From positions 1 through 32,551 of the forward strand of contig JAWQRM010000071.1 of NCBI GenBank assembly GCA_033557675.1: 32,551 nt of DNA, given 5' to 3'. The first letter of the stretch is position 1. Each line of letters begins with the position of its first letter. Both the position numbers and the translations under genes were made by a program. Below the pieces are notes generated by a model. It was not told where the DNA came from. It saw nothing but the letters and a program-made list of their open reading frames with translations, and ran no database searches. This DNA is from Coptodactyla brooksi (taxonomy: Eukaryota; Arthropoda; Insecta; Coleoptera; Scarabaeidae). Shown here piece after piece: positions 1 to 9,048 of the stretch.

Positions 1-223
1 AAAAAGCAAAATGTACCGAAAATGCTGTTTTTGATTCTCCATGTTTCATAAGACACAAAAAGAAAACAATTACACAGAATCGAACAAAATATTTTCACAC
101 ATAAACTTTGCAATGGCAGTTAGAATATATGACGCATATACGGTTTAGAATGAAGTTGGTTGGTTTAAATACAACTAACGCTTCTGCTGCGAAAAAAACG
201 AAATTACTTTCCGAATAACCCAA
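1..223 (-). mobile_element. mariner derivative, 5' end, cut by window edge
   Basis: This is the 5' end of a mellifera-type mariner on the minus strand. The outer terminal repeat, read on the minus strand from 223, begins TTGGGTTATTCGGAAAG, the same end seen at 6843, 9048 and 30379. The transposase start codon is at 42-40 and the reading frame opens MENQKQHF, running off the window at base 1. The 5'UTR (43-190) closely matches the copies near 27.6 kb and 30.3 kb. The bases outside the terminal repeat read CA, not the expected TA duplication, so that flank is mutated or rearranged. Confidence 0.85.
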
Positions 224-1828
224 CATATTGTTTGGTAAATACTTCTTTTGTAACACTAACTTGTCAACTCTGCATTAACCAAAATAATAATAATTACTAT
301 TTTGACACCCTAACTAGAGGATGCGTCTTGCGTCTTCGCCCGTTCTCCGAATTAATTAAGTAGATTTACAATTAATAAGGTTGCATTAGGCACACCTGCC
401 GGTACAATAGCCGGATTAAAACCCATGCTGAAAGTCGTCGGTCACGAAGGCCGCATGGTCAGAAGGCAAGAACCGCAAGTCACCATCGTTTACATTGTAA
501 CCGTAGGAACATTCTGCAGAATCACCCACTTTATATTTTGACAGGCGTGTACATAAGATACGTGTAGAGAAGAGACAAGATGAAGTGGGAACGAAGAGGA
601 AGAAAAAAGCAACTCGGTCGGTTGTTGAACACAAAGAGCAGGAGACCGGATGGGAACCAACGATAACCTACCACTATGCCTCGCCAAGTTATCTACTGAA
701 TTTAAGTTTAAGTTAACGTGTGATAACGAAATTAAACAAGACCCTGGTAAGATGAGAATAAACAACGTGCCGCGTTGTTGGTTCACAACCGTGCGTCCGA
801 TAGAGGGCACAGTATAGGGTGGTAAATTCGTGAGCCGGCGTAGGCGACACAGCTTCTCGGTAAATCACAGAAAGGAGACAGCCAGATGGTAGATACTCCA
901 CCCAACCCAACTCTACCTAGCACGATGCTGGTAAAATCTTTTCTGGTGATCTTTGACAGCTTTAGAGAGGTACGAGTTGCACGGAAAATTCCTTTAATTA
1001 GGAGATCGAGAAGACTCGAGAGAAACCAACAAAAATTTTATCCTGGAAACAGGACATTAGATTCTGTTTACAAATGTGACAAAGATAAATAATTCGAAAG
1101 CACGTGCCGTAACACAAACTACACTAGATCTGGAAATAAACACCCAGATAAAAATACGCTTTTTTTATAGAGATGGCGATATTTTTAGAAAGCAGAAAAA
1201 AAAGTAAAACCTGTATGTGTGGTGATGATGCATCCCACTTGTTCAAACCGAGCGTGTACCACTCGAACAATTAACGAGTATTCGTTGACAGATGTTCCAG
1301 TCGGAAACGAGATTCCCATTTTCAGACCTGGCTTGTAAAAATCACCGGGGGTTTAATTTTAGGCAGAGCAATTTTACTGGCGGACGCGAACAAATCGGTC
1401 ATATTCTGGCGTTGGTTTCATCATGTATCATGTTTTGTGACTACCAAAGTCGACCAACGCTAAATATTCTACATTTATTATAAAACGCTACGCGCTGTGA
1501 TGTTTACAGCAGGTTACAGCAAGAGACTTAAAGCAACAGAATCTAAAAATAGCCACTCGTTTCCATAAATTTCCCATTATTATTAACTAAACTTTTTCCC
1601 CGTAGGTCTACAGTCTCCATTGACTGCTGGATAGCATCAATTTCTCTACATATAACTAGATTTATGCCAACTTCTTACTAATTTCATATGTTGCGCTGTG
1701 ATTATTTCTTTTATATGGGTAGGCGTTATACTAATAGGTAATAAAACTCCCATTATTATTGTTATTATTACCTAAACTTCTTCTCAGGGATAACTTGACG
1801 ATTCGTGTTCTTGCAATTCTGGCCACCA
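224..1828. other. stretch with no recognised gene
   Basis: I found no convincing coding sequence here. The longest open frames are near 100 codons or less, overlap on both strands and lack recognisable motifs. A weak duplication is visible: a run with CCCATTATTATT followed by CTAAACTT occurs near 1570 and again near 1750, suggesting an old diverged repeat. The stretch from 420 to 900 is somewhat GC-richer than its surroundings but shows nothing I can name. Confidence 0.5.
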
Positions 1829-1874
1829 TTAACTTCCCAATAGATACAATCATTATAGTCGCAAAAATAATTCA
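1829..1874 (+). repeat. direct repeat, left copy flanking piggyBac relic
   Basis: This segment begins TTAACTTCCCAATA and continues through GTCGCAAAA to TAATT. A copy in the same orientation lies at 4001-4046, with roughly 80% identity by eye. Both copies begin with TTAA, the target tetranucleotide of piggyBac elements. The two repeats bracket the minus-strand piggyBac relic at 2.2-3.6 kb. piggyBac ends are normally inverted, so a direct orientation is unexpected. The repeats may belong to another element or be remnants of two insertions. Confidence 0.55.
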
Positions 1875-2194
1875 TCTTGCTGTTGTCCTTAGTTTTACTA
1901 TACATTTGTAGTCCTTCGAGTCATAGTGACCCGATGTATACATGGTACAGGAGGATTGTCCAGGATAACTTGAAATTAATATATTGCGATTTTATTACAG
2001 TACATAAAGGCAAACAACGATGGAAAGCAATCTTACTACTAACAAAAGTAAAATGTATTATAATAAAAAATATTACAAACACTAAATCTAAAAACAAGAG
2101 AGAATATCAAATAATTCACCACATGAACGTTACACAAATATTTATTACACTTACAACATATTACATCGTGCTCTTGTATTTTTATTGATTGTAC

Positions 2195-3304
2195 CAGATG
2201 TAGATGGCGCTACTACTTGGCCACATTGATTTTGAATTTTACTTGTTGCGGCAATACCTTGTTGAGTAAGAGGTTTATGTTCACTTGACATCATATAGGG
2301 AGTTTTTCTTATTCCATCTGGGTTTATTTCTCTCCATAACACGAATGCATTATAAGCAGTATCACCAATTATATTGTAGAACAAAATAATAGCCCATCGA
2401 TTGGTTTTTCTTTTTCAAGTATGTGCTGTAATACTTTAATCTATCAACCGCCCCTTTGGTAGGGCATTTGTGGTTTCTTGTCGTCCTTGCTGCTCGCTTC
2501 CTTATTACAATGCATTGTGCTCATGAGGATAACGTTTTTATTTTTTAGGCACATATGACACAATTGTGGGATCATTGGTAAAATAAAAAGTAGAACTATG
2601 TGCTTCTTTACTTATTGCAATCACGGTAAGTTCGTTTATTTTTTCTAACCGTTCCTAATATTGTAAGTTTTCTCTTGATGAGCATTTCATCTAATTTTTG
2701 GACGTGAAAAAATTGTCACATGTAATATTTTGCCCCCCGATTTCATATGTTAGGTCTAAAACTACTCGCATACGTAGATTTTTACTGGTGCTTCACCCGG
2801 ACATTTTCCCCTGTAGACTTGAGCTTTCATGGTGTAGGAGGAACTACCACTATCACAAGAGTCCATATTTTGATGTCATATTTTGCTGGCTTGCTGGGAA
2901 TATACTGTTTGCAAGGACAGCATCCTCTGAAGCTAACAAGTTGTTCGTCAGCAGTAACATTATCACCTATATTGTATAATTTAGGCATAATTTCTATCCA
3001 CTTCTCCCAATACTGTTATAGGGGCTAATTTGTCGCTTGCTCTCCTTTGTTGATGATCGACCTTATCGTCAAAAAGGCATTCCACAAGTTTCTGCATCCG
3101 ACAAGCTTTTTGTTGATTCTCCGTATGATTTGTAAACTCCTGCTAATAACAATAATTCTATATATGCTTGTATTGTAATATTATCCAGATCTTCCTAATC
3201 GTATTAGTACACTTCCCGACCTTCAATATTGCTCATATTCAACACAATATTTTCAAGTGTAGGGTTCACGATAACTTAAAAGACAGATAGAATATCCTGC
3301 ACTC

Positions 3305-3335
<31 letters not shown>

Positions 3336-3630
3336 GGTATACCTAGTTAGACTAGGAGTAATTTTTATTATATTTTGACTAAATGCTGGTTTACTTTGGG
3401 GGAAAGGTTCTAACATCCAAGAGATAACTTTGTCTTTTGACTGTACTTCTGCACAGGAACACAGTATTTGTTTGCACTACGTCATTATCTGAAGAATCAT
3501 AGTCTGCTTCTGCTTTATTCCTCATAGTCGGTATCATCGCTGGTGTGCTTTTCAAGCTCACAAGTATTTTCATCGTCGGATACATTTACATCTATCTCTG
3601 CTATTTCTTCATCAGATAAAAATCGCCTCG
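2195..3630 (-). pseudogene. piggyBac-type transposase relic 1
   Basis: This is a decayed piggyBac (DDE, TTAA-specific) transposase on the minus strand, covering most of the protein but broken by many stops and frameshifts. Read from 3630 downward, it has an acidic N-terminus (SDDENT near 3570), an alpha-helical stretch with LLLAGVY near 3150, and VTADEQLVSF at 2958-2925 with the first catalytic Asp at 2947-2949. These are followed by LRVVLDLTYE near 2760, TCDNFFTS near 2710 with the second Asp at 2715-2717, HSSTFYFT near 2600, VSYVPKK near 2550, AVDRLKYYSTYLKK near 2440 with the third Asp at 2443-2445, and WAIILFYNIIGD near 2380. All three catalytic positions are therefore readable, though not in one frame. 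The end is a polar C-terminal tail near 2200. The family assignment is strong. The element is certainly dead. Confidence 0.85.
3308..3335. repeat. (TA)n microsatellite
   Basis: An uninterrupted run of alternating T and A, about 28 bases, lies within the N-terminal part of the piggyBac relic and probably contributed to its decay. Confidence 0.95.
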
Positions 3631-3751
3631 CCTTTATTTATGGTAACGCTTATTCAACACTATATAAAGAAACTGAAGTGCGCTGTCCGCATTCCCTGTT
3701 TATATGATACTCACATATTCGACCAGTATGAATGCATAATCTTCTTGGTTT

Positions 3752-3802
3752 CTATATAGTTATATACATATAGTTATATACTTATATAGTAATACACTTA
3801 TA
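3752..3802. repeat. short tandem repeat, ATATAGTTATATAC unit
   Basis: Two adjacent copies of a unit close to ATATAGTTATATAC are followed by degenerate copies to about 3802. This is low-complexity satellite-like sequence with no evident function. Confidence 0.7.
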
Positions 3803-4000
3803 GTATTCATGTAAATAAGGTTCAAAGTAAAATTACATAGAGTCAAATAAATCTAAATAGTTTGGGATCATAATATTATATATGTAGCAATCTCGTTAAA
3901 AAATTTAATAATAATTTCTTGTAAAAACTATTTGGCAGTATTATATTTTATGCACCAGCAAACAAAGTTAGAAAATCTTAGAACCAAATAATGAGAGGGG

Positions 4001-4046
4001 TTAACTTCCCAATAAATTAAACTATTATCGTCGCAAAAGTAATTAA
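4001..4046 (+). repeat. direct repeat, right copy flanking piggyBac relic
   Basis: This is the right-hand partner of the repeat at 1829-1874, in the same orientation, again starting with TTAACTTCCC. The distance between the two starts is 2172 bases, close to the size expected for a piggyBac element. Confidence 0.55.
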
Positions 4047-4979
4047 ACACTTAGCGTATGGAGATCTATATCCTTGAAACCACTTCACCAACAATATGAA
4101 AAAGTATTATAACTTTGTTACTGTCGGTATTTGTTTCTTTTAATATCGTGTGAAAAAAACGACATGTTCTCGTATGATACAAAAACAAAGGAAATTGTTA
4201 TATTTTTTCTAATTATTTTAATTAAAGATTACACACTTGTAATAGTGGATATGACTTCATTAGAATTTACCTTACGATGATGGGTATTTTATTTGTACTG
4301 TAAGACTTCTTGCAACATTCTCTGAGTAACAGCATTGGATGTCACACTTTTCCCTCCAATTTTATTTTTCCCTTCACCCGGGCAGGTGCTTAATTTGAAT
4401 ACCGCAATTGGCGGTCAAAAAAAAATTTTTTTTGGGACAGTTGTACCACCGCACTGCCGGTGACGCCGTGTCGACCAACGGGAGGTGCATGGGCAGAAGA
4501 AGATCGGCTCGATACAGAGCACAGACCGAGGACCCTTGTCTCTGGGACAGTTTATGTCCCCGATGGTAGACAGATAGTGCGGTCTCGGCCAGGACAACAC
4601 AACAGCGCAGCACGACACTGCCGGTGACATTACTGGACCCCAGACATTCCCTGCGAAGGAGGTAGAACGGGAAGAGGAGAGTAGGTACCATACCACGAGA
4701 TAAAAGAGGCCTCGCCGTAGGTTGTAGTGGTAGTCGCCTGACTTTTTATCGGTTTTGTCACGACTGTTAATTTATTACTTGCGACTCGTAAAGACACTGA
4801 GCATATCTTACCACCCCCGTTTGTACGGAAATCTAGTTTCAAATCGACGAGGCCTGGAACTTATTTAAATGTAAAGGTGTCCCAACAAGATGTCAGGTTT
4901 CGTTCTATGTTGCTTAAGCGCTCGCAATGTGTCAACTGTACTGTACGCATGTTCCGGTTATTAGTTATAGAAACTTGTA
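4047..4979. other. stretch with no recognised gene, GC-richer 4370-4860
   Basis: No gene is recognised. From 4370 to 4860 the composition is clearly GC-richer than the surroundings. Short direct repeats occur: CACTGCCGGTGAC at about 4455 and 4616, and TGGGACAGTT at about 4433 and 4543. A minus-strand open frame of about 105 codons crosses 4374-4691 without family motifs. A second minus-strand frame (about 4419 to 4303) ends in a plausible peptide containing KSVTSNAVTQRMLQEVL but has no ATG. Either could be chance or a piece of an exon. I cannot assign a function. Confidence 0.4.
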
Positions 4980-5107
4980 CATGCTGAAACAACACATATT
5001 AATAGGGAACATATATTATCCAAATGGAGAAAATATCTTGGAAACTGTCCAAGTAACCTCGAAAAAATTCGAAAAAATCGGTTCTATAAAAGACATACAC
5101 AGCATTA

Positions 5108-6328
5108 CAATTAAATAACGAGAATTTTTTTTATTAATTTAAGTCATACGTAGCACCATCTATCTAACACATATATTGTTAGAAAGGCACAAGTCATCTG
5201 TTTCGAACTTCATGCTAACTAGATAACAGGTTACAAAGTTACAGCCATTTGAATGACGGTAAAAATTGTGTTGATATAAAAACATAATGCAACAAAGAGC
5301 AAATATGTATTAGATTTTGTTTTAAACTAGGAAAAAAATGTACTGAGACTTACGAATTGATGAAAAAGTGTATGGTGATGATTGTATGTCTAAGGCTGGA
5401 GTTTATGAGTGGTTCAATCGTTTTAAAAATGGTCGTGAATATTTAAATCATGATGAAAGATCTGGTCGTCCAGAAAGTAAAAATCGTGCTGAATTGGTAG
5501 CAAAAATCCCTGAATGTTGGCTGAAGGATTAAAAACAAATATAGAAACTGTTCGTCGAATTTTGACTCAAGATTTGGGAAAAAGAAAAGTTTGTATACGT
5601 TTTGTTCCACAAGCTCTAAATGATGACCAAATATCGCTCCTGTAGAGCATTGTAAAGACCTCATTAAAACTGCGGAAAATTATCCAGATTTTCTTGATTC
5701 GATTATAACAGGTAATGAAACAATGTGCTTTAAGTATGATCCAGAAACCAAGCGTCAATCTGCAGAATGAAAGTCGAAAGGCGAGCCAAAACCAAAAAAA
5801 GACAATGTTGATTACTTTTTATGATTCACAAGGGATTCTCCACAAGGAATTTGTACCACAAGGTAAAGCTATCTATTGAGAATATTATTTAGCAGTTTTA
5901 CATCGTTTGTGATCTAGAATTGTACGTGTTAGGCCTGAATATCCAACAGGAAAACAGCGGTTTTTATTGCATGATAATGCATTACGTAGAACGTTAAAAG
6001 TTCGCGAATGTTTGACTAAAAAAATATCTGTTATTGATCACCCACCGTATTCGCCTGATATATCACCGTGTGTGAGTATTTTCTTTTCCCTAAACTGAAA
6101 ATTGCGACGAAACGATCATTTTATGATGATATGTCAGCCATTCATGCATCTGCGACCCAAGCACTAAAGACCATTCCTAAGGATGACATACAAAAATCTA
6201 TGCATGCATTGATTAATCGTGGTAGAAAATGTATTGAATTACATGGAACTTATTTTGAATAAAAATAAATTTTAAACATAATCCAATGTGTGTTTTTTGT
6301 ATATCTAAAAATTCTCGTTATTTAATTG
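5108..6328 (+). mobile_element. mariner-like element with matching terminal repeats
   Basis: This is a 1221-bp element, full length for mariner. Its left end, starting CAATTAAATAACGAGAATTT, is repeated as the reverse complement at 6328. The terminal repeat is about 20 bases with near-perfect identity. A TA lies just outside on the left and TC on the right, suggesting a mutated TA duplication. It holds one degraded transposase and is inserted into the DUF4817-type fragment described above. Confidence 0.85.
5335..6262 (+). pseudogene. mariner-like transposase, inactive
   Basis: This is a transposase relic covering most of the protein. The helix-turn-helix part reads CMSKAGVYEWFNRFKNGRE, followed by HDERSGRP, then a region containing QDLGKRKVC-like sequence after frameshifts. 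The first catalytic motif reads ITGNETM at about 5705-5725: the catalytic Asp is replaced by Asn (codon AAT at 5714-5716). The second motif LHDNA is kept (Asp at 5973-5975). The third motif, PPYSPDISP, is followed by a frameshift that removes the last catalytic Asp. FPKLKIATKR and a C-terminal part ending YFE precede the stop at 6260-6262. Several stops and frameshifts are present, so no activity is possible from this copy. Confidence 0.85.
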
Positions 6329-6520
6329 TCATACTGTGTAAGGAGTGTTGTACGTCGTACTGCTCAATCCACTAAAAACATAGAGGCAGTGAGCAACTGT
6401 GCCCAAGGGACTGGACATTTCTAGGACCACTTTGCAGCGAATCTTAACGAAAGACCTGCATTTATGCTCTTATGAGTTCAATTGACACAAGAACACAAGT
6501 GAAAATTAAAAGGTGTAATT

Positions 6521-6842
6521 TAAACAGTGCTAATTGTAGAGCTTTTAAGAAAATGGGATTTTTTACTCGAAATTCAAACAATTGTAATTCTTATATTATT
6601 ATGAAATTTACCATGCAAAAGATATCCTGTATGGTAGAATATATGGTGGCTTTATGCCGCGCAATAAAGCATTATAAATGCTAATTACTAAATCAGAGAT
6701 ACCAGACAATTTTCTATAAAGCATAGTCGTCAAAGTCCATCCGTCGATTTGCTGCCGATTTTATATGAGTAAAAGGCAGTTTTAATAAACGTTTTTTTTC
6801 TACCGGTTTACATACATTTGTTTTTGAAAACTAACGCACATA
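6521..6842. other. stretch with no recognised gene
   Basis: The sequence is AT-rich. An open frame of about 70 codons at 6472-6684 follows the transposase fragment but shows no motif I recognise. It could be a badly decayed continuation of the DUF4817-type element. Confidence 0.4.
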
Positions 6843-7027
6843 TTGGGTTTTTCGGAAAGTAATACCGTTTTTTTTTTGCAGCAGAAGTGTTTAGTTGCAT
6901 TTCAACCGGCCAATTTCATTCTAAACTACGTTACTACATAAATTATGTTACTACATTCTACATTATGCATTGTATTATACATCAAATTATACATTGTATA
7001 TTCTGACAGTTGGCATTGCAAAAAATG

Positions 7028-7065
7028 TGATCAATGTGTGAAAATACTATTTCACACCTTGATCA
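7028..7065. repeat. 16-bp inverted repeat at the left insertion junction
   Basis: TGATCAATGTGTGAAA and TTTCACACCTTGATCA form a 16-bp hairpin with one mismatch and a 6-base loop. It sits where mariner 5'UTR sequence ends and the inserted segment begins, so it may mark the rearrangement that created the junction. Confidence 0.7.
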
Positions 7066-7370
7066 CCATAGCTAAAGTTTCTTTTTAAACACCGATGCCT
7101 GACATACAATGTAAATAGGATATATTTTAGACGTTAGCTCCATAAGAAATGCATTGGCCGCCAATCATTTTAGGCACAGGTAATAACTTTATTAGGCGGC
7201 TATACTTTGCAATTTCTATCGTTGTCATAGTAATGAAATGAATTGTCAAAATGCTGATACAAACACCGTATAAACACTGTGACAAGCACATTTGAAAAAG
7301 TTCATTGGAAATTAATTTATTAAATTTGTACCGTTATCAATTGATTATTTGTTTGAATAATAAATATGTA

Positions 7371-8277
7371 CTCCACCAGATATTACTGATGCAGCGAAAA
7401 CAGCTAGTGTTTCTCTATTGCCTCAGAAGTCAAAGGAAATTTATGAATGTACAATAAATTTATGAATGTGCGCAGTAAAGACAATATTTAATCATTTTCT
7501 GAAAATGTTACACTCGCATACTTGTTAAAAGTTGCGAAAAATATTAAATCATTAACACTATGGAGCTATTACTCAATGCTAAAAAATACTAAAAACATAA
7601 AATAACATTGATATTGGTAATTATCCAAAAGTTTCGTGTGTTGGAGAAAGAACAAATTTTCAAGTTCATAAATGAGACGCTTGACGAATTTTTTTTATTA
7701 ACCAAAGTAATATTACTATTTGGGATTTCTGATGCTCTAAGATGAAGCGAAATTTATAAAATGAAAATATGCGATATTGAAGATTTAGGAAATGTTCTTG
7801 CTGGATCCGTCCCTGATTCAAAAACCAAAATTATAAGAAAATTTACTATAACCAACCATTTGGAGTTACTATTTTACTATACTATTTTCTGTATAACTGC
7901 CGCCCTTCGTCCCCAAAATTATTAAGAAGAGAAATTCTTCGTCAACTATCAAAAAGGAAAATGTCCTCGCCAAGTCGTCGGGATAAAGAAATTTGGAAAA
8001 ATGCCTAATGAAATCGCAAAATGTTTAAAACTACCACACGCACAAGGATACTGTTTCAGACGAACCGCTGCTTACCTGTTACTTGAAACTAGTGAAGATT
8101 TATTAATGAAACTACTGAAAACTACTGAAATCTTCAGTAGTAGCTGAAGGTTATCAACTCAAAATACAAATATTGCCTCGACCACAAGCAGCAACATTAT
8201 TAACAAATCATCAGGGGAAAACTACAGATGTTAAGTTTAATAATCTAACAAACTGTAATATCACTATTAATAATTAA
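7371..8277 (+). pseudogene. Crypton-like tyrosine recombinase relic
   Basis: This is a frameshifted relic of a Crypton-type (YR) recombinase as found in insect genomes. N-terminal part: LLPQKSKEIYE near 7412-7445, then SFSENVTLAYLL near 7495-7530 and SLTLWSYYSMLKNT near 7550-7590, which are core-binding-domain motifs of this family. Catalytic part: VILLFGISDALR near 7710-7740 with an in-frame stop right after the box I Arg, YKMKICDIEDLGNV near 7755-7795, VPDSKTKIIRKFTITNHLEL near 7810-7865, and GIKKFGKMPNEIAKCL near 7980-8030. Then comes GYCFRRTAAYLLLETSEDL near 8045-8100, corresponding to the HxxR box, and VVAEGYQ near 8140, where the nucleophile Tyr of the family lies. The expected TGH before CFRR and the GGW of box II region are missing. 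The tail, ending TNCNITINN at the 8275-8277 stop, resembles the family's usual C-terminus. It lies wholly inside a mariner. Confidence 0.8.
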
Positions 8278-8454
8278 AATTATTATAAAACAGAAAGTTA
8301 AATAGTTCAACTTTAATTTGTATTTGTATTATTTATGGTCGTAGAACAAGTATAGTGTGCGTGAAGACATTTTATACACTCATGTGATATTTACATTACA
8401 TTCGTGTATAAATTCGTGTTTCTATGCAATTGTTTTCCTTTTGTCTTATGAAAT

Positions 8455-8992
8455 ATGGAGAATCAAAAACAGCATTCTCGGCACATTTTGCTTTTGTATT
8501 ACAAAAAAAGTAAAAATGAAATCAGAGAACAGAATGCCAGTGCCGACACTGGTTTGCAAAAATGAAAAACTGTTCAAAAAAATTTTTGAAATTTTGCAAA
8601 ACTTTCAAAATTTCATTTCTGAAGTGTACTGTCATCAACAAATAAATGGACAAAGTGACTCAAACAGAAAAGGCCTGAATTGATCAATAGAAGAAAATCC
8701 TGATCAATAGAAATTGATCAATAGAAAATCCAATTTGGTAACTCGCCAAAAGCTTGGATGGGATGTACTACCACACCTACCATATTCTCCAGATTTGGCA
8801 CCTTCCGATTATAACTTGTTTCGGTCTCCACAAAATTTTTTGGACGACAAAACCTTTATTTCAAATGAGGTCATCAAAAATGACTTCAACCGGTTTTTTT
8901 TGCCAGCAAGTTTTATGAGTGTGGAATCGTGCTACTGCCAGAAAGATGGCAGAAGGTGTTGGACCAAAATGGTGGAATACGTAATTACATAA
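8455..8992 (+). pseudogene. mariner transposase relic, internally deleted
   Basis: The start codon at 8455-8457 opens the frame MENQKQHS. After about 15 codons the frame breaks, and EQNASADTG-like and AT-rich sequence follows in place of the rest of the DNA-binding domain. A deletion then joins directly to the catalytic half at about 8714: NLVTRQKLGWDVLPHLPYSP, then DLAPSDYNLF with the third catalytic Asp intact. The protein continues through FFLPASFMSVESCY and ends at the stop 8990-8992. The regions carrying the first two catalytic aspartates are lost. Confidence 0.85.
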
Positions 8993-9048
8993 AACATTTA
9001 CACTCTCTAAGAAAAGTGTCTTTCGAAATTACTTTCCGAACAACCCAA

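Larger units (their letters stand above)
4985..6520 (+). pseudogene. DUF4817-type transposase N-terminal fragment, split by a mariner-like insertion
   Basis: Two pieces of one helix-turn-helix region are separated by the mariner-like element at 5108-6328. The left piece (about 4985-5107) reads YYPNGENILETVQ followed by KKFEKIGSIKDIHS, matching the first DNA-binding helices of DUF4817-type insect transposases (IS630/Tc1/mariner relatives). The right piece (6329-about 6520) reads VVRRTAQSTKNIEAVS and, after frameshifts, RTTLQRILTKDLHL, which is the second helix-turn-helix of the same family. No DDE catalytic domain follows, so the copy was truncated before or after the insertion. The split agrees with the frame running through the insertion site. 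I infer the family from remembered motif patterns. Confidence 0.65.
6843..9048 (+). mobile_element. mariner deletion derivative interrupted by a 1.35-kb insertion
   Basis: Both ends are present: TTGGGTTTTTCGGAAAGTAA at 6843 and its counterpart ending CCGAACAACCCAA at 9048. A TA target duplication lies at 6841-6842 and 9049-9050. The mariner 5'UTR runs from 6843 to about 7053 and resumes at about 8410. The segment between is foreign and contains the Crypton-like relic. Without that insertion the mariner is about 0.85 kb, shorter than the usual 1.3 kb, because the transposase has a large internal deletion shared with the copies near 28 kb. Confidence 0.88.

Noticed and set aside
416..810. Two overlapping minus-strand frames of 72 and 106 codons
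   Set aside because: They have no motifs, they start without a proper ATG in at least one case, and they overlap each other in different phases.
2698..3028. Plus-strand frames of about 93 codons
   Set aside because: They are antisense to the piggyBac relic, whose minus-strand motifs explain the sequence.
3308..3335. (TA)n run considered as a TATA-type promoter element
   Set aside because: It is a simple microsatellite inside a dead transposase.
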